Position numbers and translations under genes: made by a program. Shown in pieces: positions 62,425 to 64,000 of a stretch of DNA of 64,000 nt. This stretch comes from an uncultured bacterium. Its GTDB lineage: Bacteria; Bacillota_I; Bacilli_A; RFN20; CAG-826. Position 1 is the stretch's first letter. Each line of letters opens with the position of its first letter. Where the stretch lies: assembly GCA_949296775.1 (NCBI GenBank), contig CASFQA010000001.1:556533-620532 (forward strand), read 5' to 3'. The notes under the pieces are model-generated. The model saw only the letters and a list, made by a program, of their open reading frames with translations. It searched no databases and was not told the DNA's origin.

Positions 62425-63774
62425 TTAGAAATGCTGCTCATCCTCATCGGGGATGACATTTATGAACATAACGTAATAGATCGGGAGGTAGATGATCTTG
62501 CCCTCCTTTTTGACCAACCGCTCATTAGAGAGGACGTAAGCTCGTTTAAGGGGATAATCCGGGTTGGCAACAAAGCGATCGAGCGCCCGATGGATGGTAT
62601 AATCCTTCCCTGATTTGACCTCGATCGGCAAACAAGCCAGGTTCCCCCCGTCGTTGATCAGATAATCGACTTCGCCTTTCTGGCGGTTATCGTAATAATA
62701 CAGATCGAAACCATGGGCGCAGAGCTCGCTGGCGACGGCGTTTTCATAGACCGAGCCAAGGTTGATGCTGCTGACATCGTCAAGGACGGGGCGGATGTGG
62801 CTGCCGAAAAGGGCATTGGTCAGCAACCCGACGTCATTGAGATAAAGCTTCAGCAGGTTCTTAGCCACACTCGAGCAAAGAGGATAGACCGGATTGGCGA
62901 TGGCTTTGACCTCCAAGGCGATGCCGGAGTTAATCAGATAATCAAACTCATCAAGATAACTAGCGAACCGAGCCTTGGGCTTATCCTCAATCTTGGCGAA
63001 GGTGACCCGCTTTTTCTTATTCTCCAAATAGGAAGGGATCAAATCGTATATGCGAGCAATCTTGAGTTTGTGCTCCCGGTCGTATTTCGTGGCAAGGGCG
63101 GCGTAGTACTCGGCGATTTCGCTTTGCACCTCCCGGACCCGAACGATGTTATGGGTCGCTAAATAGGCATTGACCGCATCCGGCAATCCCCCGACCAGGA
63201 GGTAACGGCGAAAAAGACCCATCATCCGGTTGTGGACGTCCTCTTCCAACGGTTCGAGGCTTTGGAACCGCTCCTTCATCCTTTCCAAAGCATACTCCCC
63301 AACCCCATTGGCCCGAGCGAATTCCTCAAAGTCGAGGGGGAACATCCGGACTTTCCGAATGCTGCCCATCGGAATGGAGGTGGAATTGGCTAAGCTCACC
63401 CCCAGCAGCGAACCGCTGGCGACGAAAGCGAACTTCTCATCCTGGGCCAAGAATTTCAATAAAGGAAGCAGGTCGGGATATTGCTGAATCTCGTCGAGGA
63501 AGATGAGCGTATCGGTTTTATCGCCCATTTTATCGCCGGCGAATTCGCTAAGCCGGAGATAGAAATCCTCGATGGTCCGGACCGCGGCGAAACTGCGGTT
63601 CCCCTGATAATCCTGGACCATATTGACCTCGATGAAATTGGGGAACAGCTTTTGCCCCACGTAACGGACAATATAGGTTTTCCCGATTTGACGGGCTCCA
63701 TCGATCAGTAATATCTTCTTTGAATCATTTTTCAGATGGTCCTCAATGAGGGCGGCAATCTTGCGGAACAGCAT
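62425..63774 (-). CDS. DUF4143/AAA_14 ATPase with three 33-bp-phased upstream repeats (second locus)
   Basis: 449 residues. Walker A GARQIGKTYIV, Walker B TLIFLDEIQ, sensor FVASGSLLGVSL, then a DUF4143 part ending in GEVDYLIND...IEVKSGKDY. It is a paralogue of the 60101 protein, similar in length and in all motifs, but diverged in the helical middle. Here the ATG at 63774 has AAAGGAT ahead (leadered). The proximal repeat abuts TATACT, so binding there should block the promoter. It is the last gene before the window edge. Confidence 0.92.
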   Translation of the reverse strand: MLFRKIAALIEDHLKNDSKKILLIDGARQIGKTYIVRYVGQKLFPNFIEVNMVQDYQGNRSFAAVRTIEDFYLRLSEFAGDKMGDKTDTLIFLDEIQQYPDLLPLLKFLAQDEKFAFVASGSLLGVSLANSTSIPMGSIRKVRMFPLDFEEFARANGVGEYALERMKERFQSLEPLEEDVHNRMMGLFRRYLLVGGLPDAVNAYLATHNIVRVREVQSEIAEYYAALATKYDREHKLKIARIYDLIPSYLENKKKRVTFAKIEDKPKARFASYLDEFDYLINSGIALEVKAIANPVYPLCSSVAKNLLKLYLNDVGLLTNALFGSHIRPVLDDVSSINLGSVYENAVASELCAHGFDLYYYDNRQKGEVDYLINDGGNLACLPIEVKSGKDYTIHRALDRFVANPDYPLKRAYVLSNERLVKKEGKIIYLPIYYVMFINVIPDEDEQHF

Positions 63775-63798
63775 GGGTTTTTCTTATCCTTTAGAGGT

Positions 63799-63881
63799 AG
63801 TATAACACTTTTTCAAGTTTTTCGATGATCGAATAATACACTTTTGCATGATTTGCTAGGGCTGAAAATAACACTTTTGTT
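63799..63881 (-). repeat. Three ACACTTTT repeats spaced exactly 33 bp, overlapping the -10 box
   Basis: ACACTTTT (coding strand AAAAGTGT) starts at 63805, 63838 and 63871. The spacing is 33 and 33 bp. The first copy directly abuts TATACT (63804-63799), the likely -10 of the ATPase gene, so a protein bound here would act as a repressor. Confidence 0.95.
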
Positions 63882-64000
63882 AAACGACAAAGTTTGAATC
63901 TTGCAGTGGTAACCTTAAAGTGGACACATCAAACCGCGCCGGCGCACAACGCCGGGGCGATAATATGACAGAGCCCGCCGCATAGGCGGACGGAAAGGAA
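63882..64000. other. Window end, possible start of another element
   Basis: Contains small GC-rich hairpins (CGGCGCACAACGCCG, CCGCCGCATAGGCGG) and GTGGTAACCTTAAAGTGGACAC, which resembles an insertion-sequence end, but nothing more can be said from 119 bases. Confidence 0.3.

Noticed and set aside
63900..64000. Insertion-sequence terminal repeat at the window end
   Set aside because: No second end or transposase is visible within the window, so it cannot be supported.

Overview
The window looks like a chromosomal segment of a host-associated low-GC-lineage bacterium (Bacillota, class Bacilli or an Erysipelotrichia/RF39-like relative), although base composition here is moderate. Reasons: many Ala/Leu-x-x-Cys lipoproteins, BspA-type leucine-rich repeats, InlB-type and GLUG adhesin repeats, AGGAGG ribosome sites inside operons, an AbrB/PIN toxin-antitoxin pair, WYL and XRE regulators, and several DUF4143 ATPases. 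TGA is used as a stop, so code 11 applies. No rRNA or ribosomal-protein gene is present, so the taxon stays an inference.

Layout. 1-8 kb: a very large membrane protein cut by the left edge, a CPBP protease/TraX/thioredoxin operon, a lipoprotein, and tRNA-Asp plus tRNA-Gly followed by an element remnant. 8.7-20 kb: a 5'-truncated RNA ligase, GNAT plus RdgB, YhhN and a GPH-type transporter around a symmetrical divergent promoter, three surface or envelope proteins, an SGNH esterase, and a deleted DUF4143 ATPase. 20.8-29.8 kb: a type I restriction-modification operon (XRE, HsdM, HsdS, small membrane protein, HsdR, membrane protein, GIY-YIG/DUF4357 protein, PD-(D/E)XK-like protein). 30-35.4 kb: a decayed Eco57I-like methylase pair with its own XRE gene, a membrane-anchored surface protein, and a visibly AT-rich XamI-like type II system. 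35.5-44 kb: a leftward array of three cytoplasmic leucine-rich-repeat proteins, a WYL regulator and small unknown proteins. 44-54 kb: an accessory patch with an AlbA_2/RecG-like regulator, a 705-bp IS derivative, a DUF4143 ATPase, a VWA protein, a P-loop NTPase, toxin-antitoxin, a zinc peptidase and many gene remnants. 54.6-64 kb: an operon of two modular lipoproteins flanking an FRG-domain gene, a metallophosphoesterase, and two intact DUF4143 ATPases.

The most novel-looking signal is that each of the four DUF4143/AAA_14 ATPase loci is preceded by its own array of short direct repeats. Three arrays have a spacing of 33 bp (one step of 32): core GGTGTAAA at 15.6 kb, GCCCCG at 61.5 kb and ACACTTTT at 63.8 kb. 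The fourth, at 48.0 kb, has six copies at 22-23 bp. The spacing is conserved while the core sequence differs by locus, which suggests that each ATPase or a partner recognises a private, helically phased site.

Two genome-wide features also stand out. First genes of transcription units often have a TATAAT-like box about 5-9 nt before an ATG or GTG and no ribosome site (leaderless architecture), while downstream genes have AGGAGG. Second, roughly a dozen genes are split by one-base shifts, mostly in homopolymers. These are concentrated in accessory regions and could be real decay or assembly error. All translations, motif calls and spacings were read by eye; no database search was possible.
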